Positions 1 to 6,470 of a stretch of 19,619 nucleotides of DNA are shown here, piece after piece; position 1 is the stretch's first letter, and each line of letters opens with the position of its first letter. Source of the DNA: Hungatella sp. UBA3147 (GTDB lineage Bacteria; Bacillota; Clostridia; Lachnospirales; Lachnospiraceae); NCBI GenBank assembly GCA_002365025.1, contig DEYX01000221.1:1-19619 (forward strand). Reading direction: 5' to 3'. The translations under genes and the position numbers were made by a program. Under the pieces are notes generated by a model. The model made no database searches, was not told the origin of the DNA, and saw only the letters and a program-made list of their open reading frames with translations.

Positions 1-361
1 GGCCAGTCGGGCCAGTTGCTCCGGTAAGTCCTATGGGGCCGGTCGGACCGGTTGCTCCGGTCGGGCCCTGAGATCCTTGGGCGCCAGTTGCACCAGTCGG
101 GCCAGTAGGTCCTTGAAGTCCCATCGGTCCCCGGGCACCAGTCGGGCCAGTCGGACCAATAAACCCCCGTGGTCCCATTGGTCCCATCGGTCCAACAGGT
201 CCTTGTAGTCCCATCGGTCCTTGAGGGCCAGTTGGTCCGGTTGGTCCGGTTGGCCCTGGTACGCCTTGTGGTCCAGTAGGTCCCACGCAGCATCTGCAGC
301 CTTGCGGTTTCTCAAAACAGCAATTTTCATTTTGACTCCTACAATTACAAAAATTACTCAT
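1..361 (-). CDS. Collagen-like Gly-X-Y repeat protein, 5' part (runs off left edge)
   Basis: The visible 120 codons encode a short cysteine-rich head (residues 1-26, seven Cys at 5, 7, 14, 15, 22, 24, 25) followed by 31 uninterrupted Gly-X-Y triplets, mostly [12 protein letters not shown] and GLQ. The start is the ATG at 359-361, with AGGAGGA at 369-375, seven bases upstream. The longest open frame over this DNA is a different frame and is not the real one. Bacterial proteins with this pattern (BclA-like) form collagen-type triple helices and often decorate the exosporium or spore coat; the Cys-rich head could cross-link to a surface layer, which is inference. No signal peptide is seen, in line with assembly from the mother cell. 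The C-terminal trimerisation domain, if present, lies outside the window. Repeat identity is seen directly; the spore role is not shown. Confidence 0.85.
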   Translation of the reverse strand, partial: MSNFCNCRSQNENCCFEKPQGCRCCVGPTGPQGVPGPTGPTGPTGPQGPMGLQGPVGPMGPMGPRGFIGPTGPTGARGPMGLQGPTGPTGATGAQGSQGPTGATGPTGPIGLTGATGPTG

Positions 362-368
362 TAAAATA

Positions 369-375
369 TCCTCCT
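369..375 (-). promoter_or_regulatory. Ribosome binding site fixing the collagen-like start
   Basis: The minus strand reads AGGAGGA here, seven bases before the ATG at 361. It decides the reading frame of the Gly-X-Y protein. A perfect TATAAT lies just upstream (388-393, minus), but no convincing -35 box or sporulation sigma motif accompanies it. Confidence 0.85.
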
Positions 376-415
376 ATAATGGTGCAAATTATACTTTTAT
401 ATTTATAAACCATCT

Positions 416-454
416 GTATAAATTTAAAGTATAAATTCAAGGTATAAATATAAA
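416..454. repeat. Three tandem 13-bp AT-rich repeats upstream of the collagen-like gene
   Basis: Units are 416-428, 429-441 and 442-454, each of the form GTATAAAT followed by five variable bases (TTAAA/TCAAG/ATAAA aligned after GTATAAA). They lie 55-93 bases upstream of the collagen-like ATG. Regular 13-bp spacing could place sites for a regulator, but AT-rich drift cannot be excluded. Confidence 0.6.
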
Positions 455-474
455 GAGTTTTCCGCTCTTTATAT
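448..474. repeat. 10-bp inverted repeat (hairpin) upstream of the collagen-like gene
   Basis: ATATAAAGAG (448-457) and CTCTTTATAT (465-474) pair perfectly around a 7-base loop. It overlaps the third tandem 13-mer. Neither strand has a clear T-run after it, so an operator or leader structure is as likely as a terminator. Confidence 0.55.
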
Positions 475-497
475 ATTAATATATGCATTCCCTCTCT

Positions 498-584
498 CTT
501 CGATAAGACAGATCCCTTTCATGAACGGAACTCACTTCTGCACACACTTCCCACCCTTCGATAAGGCCGATCCATTCATGAACG
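498..584. repeat. Imperfect direct repeat of about 30 bp
   Basis: 498-527 and 556-584 share CTTCGATAAG, then GATCC, then TTCATGAACG, with a one-base length difference and a few substitutions. The copies lie 58 bases apart in gene-free DNA. No coding or mobile-element signal goes with them. Confidence 0.6.
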
Positions 585-704
585 TTACCTAGATAAATGA
601 CACTTCTCTATGATTTCATATTTTTTTACACTTGTTATATGAACCAGATTCGCTCCCCAAGTGTTGCCAGCACTTGTTTGATGGACTGTGTTTTTATCTA
701 TCCG

Positions 705-750
705 AAATGTTAGGTATAAAAAAGAGACCTAACATTTTCTAGGTCTCTTT
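705..750. terminator. Two overlapping, mutually exclusive hairpins (terminator/attenuator-like)
   Basis: Hairpin 1 pairs AAATGTTAGGT (705-715) with ACCTAACATTT (727-737), 11 of 11. Hairpin 2 pairs AAAGAGACCT (721-730) with AGGTCTCTTT (741-750), 10 of 10. They share ACCT, so only one can form in full. On the minus strand hairpin 2 is followed directly by a T-run (TTTTTTATA), a canonical Rho-independent terminator; on the plus strand it is followed by a weaker CACTCTTTTC. No intact gene on either strand obviously needs it. Confidence 0.6.
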
Positions 751-780
751 CACTCTTTTCTATATTTTCCATCCGTAAGC

Positions 781-1311
781 AATGTATTTACGCCTGTATG
801 CACGACCGAATTTATCGCTTTTGCACAGGCGAACGACCAGTTTGAAGCATTAAATGCAAAACTGTTAGGTTTAAGCATAGACAGTAACCCCTCCCATCTG
901 GCATGGGTAAATCAGATCCGTTTATTAACCGGCGTTCAAATTCCGTTTCCAGTCATCGCCGACCGTATGGCTGAAGTTGCAAACCTTTATGGAATGATTG
1001 CCCCGGATGTTAATAAGCAGGAAACCGTTCGGAATGTTTTTTTCATTGACCCGAATCAGATCATACGCGCAATCCTGGTTTATCCTCTAACAAACGGCAG
1101 AAACATTTCTGAAATACTGCGTCTGTTAACTGCTCTTCAGACAACAGACAAATGCGGTGTAGTAACTCCTGCAAACTGGATGCCTGGCAATTCTGTAATG
1201 GTTCCTCCGCCTGGTACTTATAGTCAATCGTTGGAGCGGCTCAATGAAACCGGAACATCGGAACTAAATTGTATTGATTGGTTCTGGTGCTATAAAAATG
1301 AGCCTTGTTAG
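781..1311 (+). pseudogene. 1-Cys peroxiredoxin (Prx6/AhpC-TSA family), 5'-truncated
   Basis: In frame from 781 the product reads NVFTPVCTTEF and continues as a typical Prx6-class protein: the PVCTTE peroxidatic motif (Cys codon at 799-801), then LLGLSIDSNPSHLAWV, then FPVIADRMAEVANLYG, a VFFIDPNQIIRA strand, and a C-terminal dimer segment ending with CIDWFWCYKNEPC. Family members reduce peroxides and are about 210-220 residues; only about 176 are present. The frame is open back to a stop at 730-732 but has no ATG, GTG or TTG before the ATG at 967, which lies after the catalytic Cys. There is no ribosome site either. The first ~45 residues are missing, replaced by the hairpin region at 705-750. 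An ORF starting at 967 would lack the active site. I therefore call it a decayed gene; a sequencing or assembly fault upstream is the alternative. Confidence 0.75.
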
Positions 1312-1330
1312 TTATGCTGTAAAATAGTTC

Positions 1331-1371
1331 AAATCCCCCCTGCAGCCAGGAAACGGCTGAAGGGGGGATTT
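1331..1371. terminator. Bidirectional terminator between the peroxiredoxin remnant and the chimeric gene
   Basis: Arms 1331-1347 and 1355-1371 pair at 16 of 17 positions, including six G-C pairs in a row, around a 7-base loop. A-rich and T-rich ends flank the stem, so it can serve both converging genes. It lies 19 bases after the peroxiredoxin stop. Confidence 0.85.
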
Positions 1372-1383
1372 TATGAATTGTTT

Positions 1384-1818
1384 TTATGAAATTCCTGATT
1401 CTATTTTTTCTCTTTTTATTCCATGCTTTTCAGCGAATCCGGTCAAAATCATGGTCAATGCACCATCACCGGTTACGTTGCAGGCTGTGCCGAAGCTGTC
1501 CTGCAATGCGAAAATGGTCAGCATAAGGGCCGTTCCTGTTTCACTGAAGCCTAAAACTCCTGTTATAAGACCAAGAGATGCCATTACTGTTCCTCCTGGA
1601 ACGCCCGGGGCACCAATGGCTCCCTGTTCATGCACACCTGTATAGGTGGAAATAATGCTGACAAGACCGAATATGGCTCCCAGGGATACCGTGCAGCCGG
1701 CAGAATTTTTATCGTACAAAAGCATGCTGCGTACGATGGGTATTTTGGTCAGCAAAGTGGCGATGAGCACCAGGAGGCCAATATTTAACAGGAGACTGAA
1801 AAGCATGGTATCAGGCAT
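1384..1818 (-). CDS. Chimeric small membrane protein: LytS-type N-terminus fused to sodium:dicarboxylate symporter C-terminus
   Basis: The 144-residue product has two unlike halves. Residues 1-68 resemble the start of a 5TM LytS/YehU sensor domain: two hydrophobic helices (about 6-24 and 45-56), then STYTGVHEQGAI, where LytS proteins continue with ANTR. Residues 66-144 match the C-terminal end of the DAACS/SLC1 symporter family: GAIGAPGVPGG, helix 7-like GLITGVLGF, then LQDSFGTACNVTGDGAL, the conserved substrate and sodium site region. The join at Gly-Ala-Ile (codons near 1612-1623) is in frame. ATG 1816-1818 is preferred over an upstream ATG because AAGGAGGG lies at 1826-1833. It cannot be a working symporter (most helices absent) or a sensor kinase. 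A deletion joining two neighbouring genes at short shared sequence is the simplest reading. A perfect TATAAT lies at 1857-1862 (minus). Confidence 0.75.
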   Translation of the reverse strand: MPDTMLFSLLLNIGLLVLIATLLTKIPIVRSMLLYDKNSAGCTVSLGAIFGLVSIISTYTGVHEQGAIGAPGVPGGTVMASLGLITGVLGFSETGTALMLTIFALQDSFGTACNVTGDGALTMILTGFAEKHGIKREKIESGIS

Positions 1819-1822
1819 GGAA

Positions 1823-1933
1823 AATCCCTCCTTGATCAAATGTGAGATATAATAAAATTATATCAAATAATAAGTAAAATTACAGCACTATTGACAATTT
1901 CACTCATAACTTTGCATTTGATCCGGAGGGATT
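1823..1933 (-). promoter_or_regulatory. Long inverted repeat able to mask the chimeric gene's ribosome site
   Basis: Arms 1823-1842 and 1915-1933 pair as 9 + 9 bp around a small 2x1 internal loop. One arm contains the AAGGAGGG ribosome site of the downstream gene; the other carries the complementary CCCTCC. The 72-base loop holds a perfect palindrome (1846-1864, GATATAAT/ATTATATC) with a possible -10 box. A transcript starting in the loop would lack the masking arm, while read-through from the mal operon would carry both. Pairing is seen; function is inferred. Confidence 0.55.
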
Positions 1934-1951
1934 GCTTATTGACTTGGGAAA

Positions 1952-2986
1952 TTATTTTACTCTTCTTGTAGACTCTCCTTCTACCAGCTCGGCCTTAAAA
2001 ACCGTTTTCTGATGCTCTGCCTTATTCTTGATCACATCAAATAAGATTTTGATGGTAGCCTTTGCCATCTCTTCCACCGGCTGACGGATGGTAGTGATGG
2101 ACGGGTTATAATAGCGGGCAATATCAAGACCGTCATAGCCGGCTATACAATAATCTTCCGGTATCCTCATGCCATGCTCAAAGATGGCTTTGCAGGCGCC
2201 GATGGCAATGCTGTCTGAGATCGCATATACAGCCGTAAATTCCGGTTTTTCATTTAGAACACGGTTCATCATCCGGTACCCGTTTTCCATGGTATAGCAT
2301 TCCTCACATTCCTCTGAAAATATAATCAGAGATGGGGAAGGGGTGATGCCGTTATCTAAAAGAGCCTTTTTGTATCCTTCCAAACGGAGGCGGCCGATGC
2401 TCTCATCATCAGAAGGAGCAGTCAGGATAAGGATATTTTCATGACCTAGTTTGCATAAATAATCCGTCATTTTGTAGCTTTCCGCGTAGTCATCTACGGA
2501 TACGCAGGAAAAATCAGGAGATTCACCCAGGTACTCTGTCATTCCAATGGTACTTAACACATAAGGAACGGTTAGCTGTTCCAGTTCTTCCCTGCTGTGG
2601 GAAAAGTATCCTCCAAGGAACACGATTCCCCTTGGCTTCTTTTCCTTGATCAGTTCCAAAGCCACATCAACCTCATCCTCCTGCTCATCGACCCTCTGCA
2701 GGATGAATGAGTATTTCTTTTTCTGGATCTCCTCCTCGAAGATACGGATCATCTTGCTGAAAAAGGGATTGCCGATCCCTTTGATCAGCACCGCGATGGC
2801 CCTGGAATCGGTACGTTTTAAATTTCGCGCGCTGTTATTGGGAATATAGTTGTTTTCCTTAATCACCTGCATGATCATATTCTTTGTCTCTGGATTGATA
2901 TCCGGATGGTTATTGATGGCCCGGGATACGGTACTCACACCCACCCCGCACAATCTGGCTATATCCTTTATATTAATGGAGTCCAT
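1952..2986 (-). CDS. LacI-family transcriptional regulator of the maltodextrin operon
   Basis: The 344-residue protein has the full LacI layout. An N-terminal helix-turn-helix (about residues 5-25, IKDIARLCGVGVSTVSRAIN) and hinge helix (about 50-58, NNSARNL) come before a periplasmic-binding-protein-like sensor domain (about 62-340) with typical IAVLIKGIGNPFF, AVYAISDSIAIGA and IAGYDGLDIARYYNPSITTIRQP segments. It is the last gene of the malEFG-malQ run, 22 bases after malQ. This position and family suggest a MalR-like repressor responding to a maltodextrin; the ligand cannot be read from sequence. Its probable targets are the tandem sites at 8019-8042. An AAAGGAGA site lies 12 bases before the ATG, and an out-of-frame ATG between them opens only eight codons. 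No clear terminator follows the stop, so read-through to 1933 is possible. Confidence 0.9.
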   Translation of the reverse strand: MDSINIKDIARLCGVGVSTVSRAINNHPDINPETKNMIMQVIKENNYIPNNSARNLKRTDSRAIAVLIKGIGNPFFSKMIRIFEEEIQKKKYSFILQRVDEQEDEVDVALELIKEKKPRGIVFLGGYFSHSREELEQLTVPYVLSTIGMTEYLGESPDFSCVSVDDYAESYKMTDYLCKLGHENILILTAPSDDESIGRLRLEGYKKALLDNGITPSPSLIIFSEECEECYTMENGYRMMNRVLNEKPEFTAVYAISDSIAIGACKAIFEHGMRIPEDYCIAGYDGLDIARYYNPSITTIRQPVEEMAKATIKILFDVIKNKAEHQKTVFKAELVEGESTRRVK

Positions 2987-3008
2987 CAGAAATACTCATC
3001 TCCTTTCC

Positions 3009-4487
3009 TCACGCCCTGCCGTATAGCCTGGCAATTTTTCTGCATTTTTCCACAATCTCTTCTGTTATTTCCCCTGAAACCATACGCCATCTCCAGTTTT
3101 TCCCCAGTGTGGAAGGCACATTGATCCTGGCCTCCGCACTAAGGCCCAGATAATCCTGCACCGGTACCACCGCCAGCTTGGCCACACTTGCAAGAGCCAG
3201 ACGAACAAAATCCCAATGGATCTCTTCTCCCGGCGTTCTTCCGTTATTCATATAGTCAATGGAAAGCTGGCGGTCCTCCTGTGACAATTCTTCATACCAG
3301 CCCCTGATGGTATTATTATCATGGGTTCCCGTATATACCACGCAGTTCTGTGTGTAGTTATGAGGCAGATAATCGCTTTCTTCTCTGGAATCAAACGCAA
3401 ACTCCAGCACCTTCATACCTGGGAAGCCCGTATCCTTTACCAGCTTTAAAACCGATGGAGTCAAAAAGCCAAGGTCTTCCGCTATGATATCCAGTGTCCC
3501 AAATCGTTCCCGCATCTTATTGAAAATATCAATTCCAGGTCCTTTTTCCCAGGTACCGTGAACGGCATTCTCGCTTCCCGCCGGAATGGAATAATACTCA
3601 TCAAAGCCCCGGAAATGATCCACTCTCACCACATCGTAAAGGCGGAAGCTGTATTCCATCCGCTTCATCCACCATTCATAGCCTGTTTTTCCATGGTAAT
3701 CCCAGCGGTAAAGGGGATTTCCCCATAACTGTCCGGTGGCGGAAAAACCGTCTGGCGGACAGCCAGCTACCGCAACAGGTTCGCAGGTTTCATCAAACTG
3801 GAACAGTTCCGGATGAAACCAGGAATCCGCGCTGTCAAATGCCACATATATGGGGATGTCACCGATGATCCTGATGCCCTGTTCTCCTGCATAAGACTTT
3901 AACCGGCTCCACTGTTCTTCAAATTTCATCTGAAGGAAACCATAAAATCCAATCTCATCTGACAGTTCCTTTTCATACCGGGAAACTGCCTCTTCTTTTC
4001 TAAGGCGGATATCCTCATCCCAAGAGATCCAGCTCTTTCCTTTAAAATGATCCTTAACCGCCATGTAAAAGCAGTAACCGGCCGTTTCCTCTCCAAGATG
4101 TCTCTCAGGCCCATCTGGCGTATGTCCCTGCTCCTTCCACCGTCCATAAGCCTTTCTCAACAAGGGAAAACGGTTATAATACATTTTCTCATAGTCAATA
4201 TCTCTCGGGTCATCTCCAAAGTCCACGGCTTCGCATTCCGCTATGGTAAGCAGCCCCTCTGCAGCCAGTTCATCTAAATCAATAAAGTACGGATTTCCCG
4301 CAAATGCGGAGAATGACTGGTAAGGAGAGTCCCCATAACCGGTGGGCCCCAGCGGGAGTATCTGCCAGTACTGCTGACCTGCTTTTTTTAATAAATCTAT
4401 AAATTCATATGCCTCTTTTGAAAATGCCCCGATCCCGTATTTTGACGGAAGGCTTGCAACTGGGAGCAACATACCACATTCCCGCAT
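3009..4487 (-). CDS. malQ: 4-alpha-glucanotransferase (amylomaltase, GH77)
   Basis: This 492-residue cytoplasmic enzyme moves maltooligosyl units between alpha-1,4-glucans, freeing glucose and building longer chains for phosphorylase. It shows GH77 hallmarks in order: SLPSKYGIGAFS at the N-terminus, QILPLGPTGYGDSPYQ (about 42-57), IIGDIPIYVAFDSADSW (about 207-223), VVRVDHFRGFDEYY with the nucleophile Asp290, IIAEDLG with the acid/base Glu337, and YTGTHDNNTIRGW with Asp390. The length is usual for bacterial amylomaltases without N-terminal extensions. An AAAGGAGA site supports the ATG at 4487. It follows malG by 54 bases on the same strand, so imported maltodextrins are handed straight to it. 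Confidence 0.96.
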   Translation of the reverse strand: MRECGMLLPVASLPSKYGIGAFSKEAYEFIDLLKKAGQQYWQILPLGPTGYGDSPYQSFSAFAGNPYFIDLDELAAEGLLTIAECEAVDFGDDPRDIDYEKMYYNRFPLLRKAYGRWKEQGHTPDGPERHLGEETAGYCFYMAVKDHFKGKSWISWDEDIRLRKEEAVSRYEKELSDEIGFYGFLQMKFEEQWSRLKSYAGEQGIRIIGDIPIYVAFDSADSWFHPELFQFDETCEPVAVAGCPPDGFSATGQLWGNPLYRWDYHGKTGYEWWMKRMEYSFRLYDVVRVDHFRGFDEYYSIPAGSENAVHGTWEKGPGIDIFNKMRERFGTLDIIAEDLGFLTPSVLKLVKDTGFPGMKVLEFAFDSREESDYLPHNYTQNCVVYTGTHDNNTIRGWYEELSQEDRQLSIDYMNNGRTPGEEIHWDFVRLALASVAKLAVVPVQDYLGLSAEARINVPSTLGKNWRWRMVSGEITEEIVEKCRKIARLYGRA

Positions 4488-4541
4488 AATCAGTCTCCTT
4501 TTTCTGTTAATACTGCAAACAATGAGCCAATCGCAGACTTT

Positions 4542-5411
4542 CTAGCCTTTTACCGCACCTGCAGCTACGCCCTTTATGATATATTTCTGACAACTTAAAT
4601 AAAATACAATAATAGGAAAAATCGCCAGAACCAGCATTGCCATCATGGCTCCCATATCAATGGAACCATATCCGCCTTTTAAGTTCTGAATAACCATTGG
4701 TATTGTACCTTTTTCCTGGGGAAGAATCAAGCTTGGAAGTAAATAATCGTTCCAGATCCACATGGCATTTAAGATGGCGACGGTCACTGCCGTAGGCCTT
4801 AACATGGGGAATACCACATGAAAATAAGTCTGAATGGGGGAACAGCCGTCGATCATAGCCGCTTCTTCGATTTCAAGGGGAATGGCCTTAACAAAACCGC
4901 AGAATAAAAATACCGCCTGCCCGGCTCCAAAGCCCAGGTAAAGAAGCACAAGGCCGTACATGGAGTTTAAATACAAGTCATTTGCTGTCTTTGACATGGT
5001 GAACATGACCATCTGGAACGGCACGATCATGGCAAACACAAAAATGTAATATAAGACGTTCGTAAATACGGATTTCACTCTGGTTAAAAACCAGGCTGTC
5101 ATGGAAGTGAACAGGATAATCGCTGCCACAGAAGCTACCGTAATAAACAAGGATCTGCCAAAAGCCGGGAAAAGCCCTGTTTTTCGTATGCCTTCCACGT
5201 AATTGGTAAGCCCTACATAAGTTCCCGCCTTAGGAAGCTGAAACGGCGCATCGCTGATAAACAACTTGCTCTTAAAGGAGTTCATGAAAACCAGTACAAT
5301 CGGAAATAAAAATGTCAGGGAAAGGACTGCTAATACAGCCGTTAAAAACGCTCCCGTGGTTTTTCCCACTTCCATTTTCTGAGCTTCTATATTTCTTCTC
5401 TTTCTGCTCAT
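4542..5411 (-). CDS. malG: Maltodextrin ABC transporter permease, MalG type
   Basis: This 289-residue inner-membrane permease belongs to the CUT1 carbohydrate family. It has about six hydrophobic segments, the first at about 17-40 (FLTAVLAVLSLTFLFPIVLV), and the cytoplasmic EAA loop EEAAMIDGCSPIQTYFHVVFP (about 180-200) that docks the ATPase. The end, IIKGVAAGAVKG, is typical of MalG-like proteins. Its ATG overlaps the stop of malF by one base (position 5411), implying coupled translation and equal amounts of the two permeases. No ATPase gene is present in this operon, so a shared MsmK/MalK-like ATPase encoded elsewhere is likely. The precise sugar is inferred from malQ. Confidence 0.93.
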   Translation of the reverse strand: MSRKRRNIEAQKMEVGKTTGAFLTAVLAVLSLTFLFPIVLVFMNSFKSKLFISDAPFQLPKAGTYVGLTNYVEGIRKTGLFPAFGRSLFITVASVAAIILFTSMTAWFLTRVKSVFTNVLYYIFVFAMIVPFQMVMFTMSKTANDLYLNSMYGLVLLYLGFGAGQAVFLFCGFVKAIPLEIEEAAMIDGCSPIQTYFHVVFPMLRPTAVTVAILNAMWIWNDYLLPSLILPQEKGTIPMVIQNLKGGYGSIDMGAMMAMLVLAIFPIIVFYLSCQKYIIKGVAAGAVKG

Positions 5412-6253
5412 CAGTTCTCCACCTCCTTACGACGCGTGAATGAAAGCTGGGTCAGGGATATGACCGCAACCATAAGAAAGAACACCGTAGCCTTTGCCTG
5501 GCCCACCCCTTCCCAGCCCACTCTGCCGTAAAAGGTATTGTAAATATCAAGGGCCAGCATGCTGGTCTGCCTTCCCGGTCCGCCTGCGGTCAGTGCAAGG
5601 TTCTGGTCAAACAGCTTAAAGGAATTTGTCAGGGTCAGAAACAGACAAATGGTAAAGGACGGCATAACCATAGGGATCATGATACGCTTTAAGATCTGGA
5701 ATCCGGTCGCTCCGTCGATCCTCGCCGCCTCAATCAGTTCTCCCGGAACATTTTGAAGCCCGGCAATGTAAATAATCATCATATACCCGATCAACTGCCA
5801 GTTCATCAGGATCACCAGACCCCAAAAGCCGTACTTGGCGTTAAAAGAGAGGGTAACCCCAAATCTTGCAAGAATACCGTTTAACAGTAGCTGCCAGACA
5901 TAACCTAACACAATGCCGCCGATTAAGTTTGGCATGAAAAATACGGTCCGGAACAGGTTGGTCCCTTTAATTCCTCTTGTGAGGACATAGGCCAGTAAAA
6001 ACCCCAGGGTATTGATGCTCACTACCGACACAATGGTAAACTTCACGGTAAATACCAGTGCATTGATAAAATTCCGGTCCATAAATATCTTTTTATAATT
6101 TGAAATCCCCACCCAGGAGGCATCCTTTACCGTAGTGAATTCCGTAAAGGATAAATAAATACCTATGATAAACGGGTACAGGAATGCAACGGTAAATGCA
6201 GCCAGTGTGGGCAGAACAAATATTGGAAAGTACCGTTTCATTGACTTTTGCAT
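5411..6253 (-). CDS. malF: Maltodextrin ABC transporter permease, MalF type
   Basis: This 280-residue CUT1 permease starts MQKSMKRYFPIFVLPTLAAF with a first membrane helix at about 9-30 and carries the EAA loop GELIEAARIDGATGFQILKRI in its second half. It pairs with MalG to form the membrane channel. The ATG at 6251-6253 is chosen because AAAGGAG lies at 6261-6267; the longer frame back to 6442 reads through a stable intergenic hairpin and gives an implausible hydrophilic leader. It lacks the large periplasmic insertion of enterobacterial MalF, as usual in Gram-positives. The gap to malE is 217 bases, much longer than the other gaps in the operon. Confidence 0.93.
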   Translation of the reverse strand: MQKSMKRYFPIFVLPTLAAFTVAFLYPFIIGIYLSFTEFTTVKDASWVGISNYKKIFMDRNFINALVFTVKFTIVSVVSINTLGFLLAYVLTRGIKGTNLFRTVFFMPNLIGGIVLGYVWQLLLNGILARFGVTLSFNAKYGFWGLVILMNWQLIGYMMIIYIAGLQNVPGELIEAARIDGATGFQILKRIMIPMVMPSFTICLFLTLTNSFKLFDQNLALTAGGPGRQTSMLALDIYNTFYGRVGWEGVGQAKATVFFLMVAVISLTQLSFTRRKEVEN

Positions 6254-6350
6254 AGCAGTTCTCCTTTCTTTTTTACTGTCCATATCTTTGGGACAGGGCC
6301 CGCCACGCTTTACAGCATGCGCCGCATCATCGGGCATCGGGATCATAGGT

Positions 6351-6448
6351 ATACCCGTAGGGTATTCTATAAAACTCCTTGATGAGCTGAGGCTGATCGA
6401 TTTCTTGTATGAAAATGGGTGAGGCATCTCCCCCGCGCTCACCCATTT
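6351..6448 (-). other. malE-malF intergenic hairpins (likely RNA stabiliser or partial terminator)
   Basis: The strongest stem pairs AAATGGGTGAG (6413-6423) with CTCACCCATTT (6438-6448), 11 of 11, with a 14-base loop, 22 bases after the malE stop. A second small stem, ATACCC/GGGTAT (6351-6365), follows. The minus-strand sequence after the main stem is TCATAC, not a T-run, so full termination is unlikely. Such hairpins after a binding-protein gene commonly protect its mRNA end and give more binding protein than permease. Confidence 0.65.
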
Positions 6449-6470
6449 CCCTTAAAACTACTTTATATTC

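Larger units (their letters stand above)
362..780. other. 419-bp gene-free, repeat-rich spacer
   Basis: Apart from the repeats and hairpins listed separately, this stretch holds a 6-bp inverted repeat CAAGTG/CACTTG near 659-676 and a 7-bp pair TTCATAT/ATATGAA near 616-644. No ORF with a ribosome site is visible. It separates the collagen-like gene from a truncated peroxiredoxin, and the peroxiredoxin N-terminal coding sequence (about 40-45 codons expected) cannot be recognised here in any frame. Confidence 0.6.

Noticed and set aside
1..300. Short-period repeats resembling a CRISPR or minisatellite
   Set aside because: The periodicity is nine bases and multiples, explained by Gly-X-Y codons. 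There are no uniform repeats with unique spacers.
31..330. 99-codon minus-strand ORF in a second frame over the collagen-like repeats, with an AGGAG five bases before its ATG
   Set aside because: Its Asp/Trp/Leu-rich periodic product is a shadow of the Gly-X-Y repeat DNA. The other frame gives uninterrupted collagen triplets and a better-placed ribosome site.
1373..1852. Two plus-strand ORFs opposite the chimeric gene
   Set aside because: No ribosome sites and no recognisable family; the minus strand has clear homology signatures and a ribosome site.
6254..6442. N-terminal extension of malF
   Set aside because: It reads through the intergenic hairpin, and the ribosome site at 6261-6267 points to the start at 6253.
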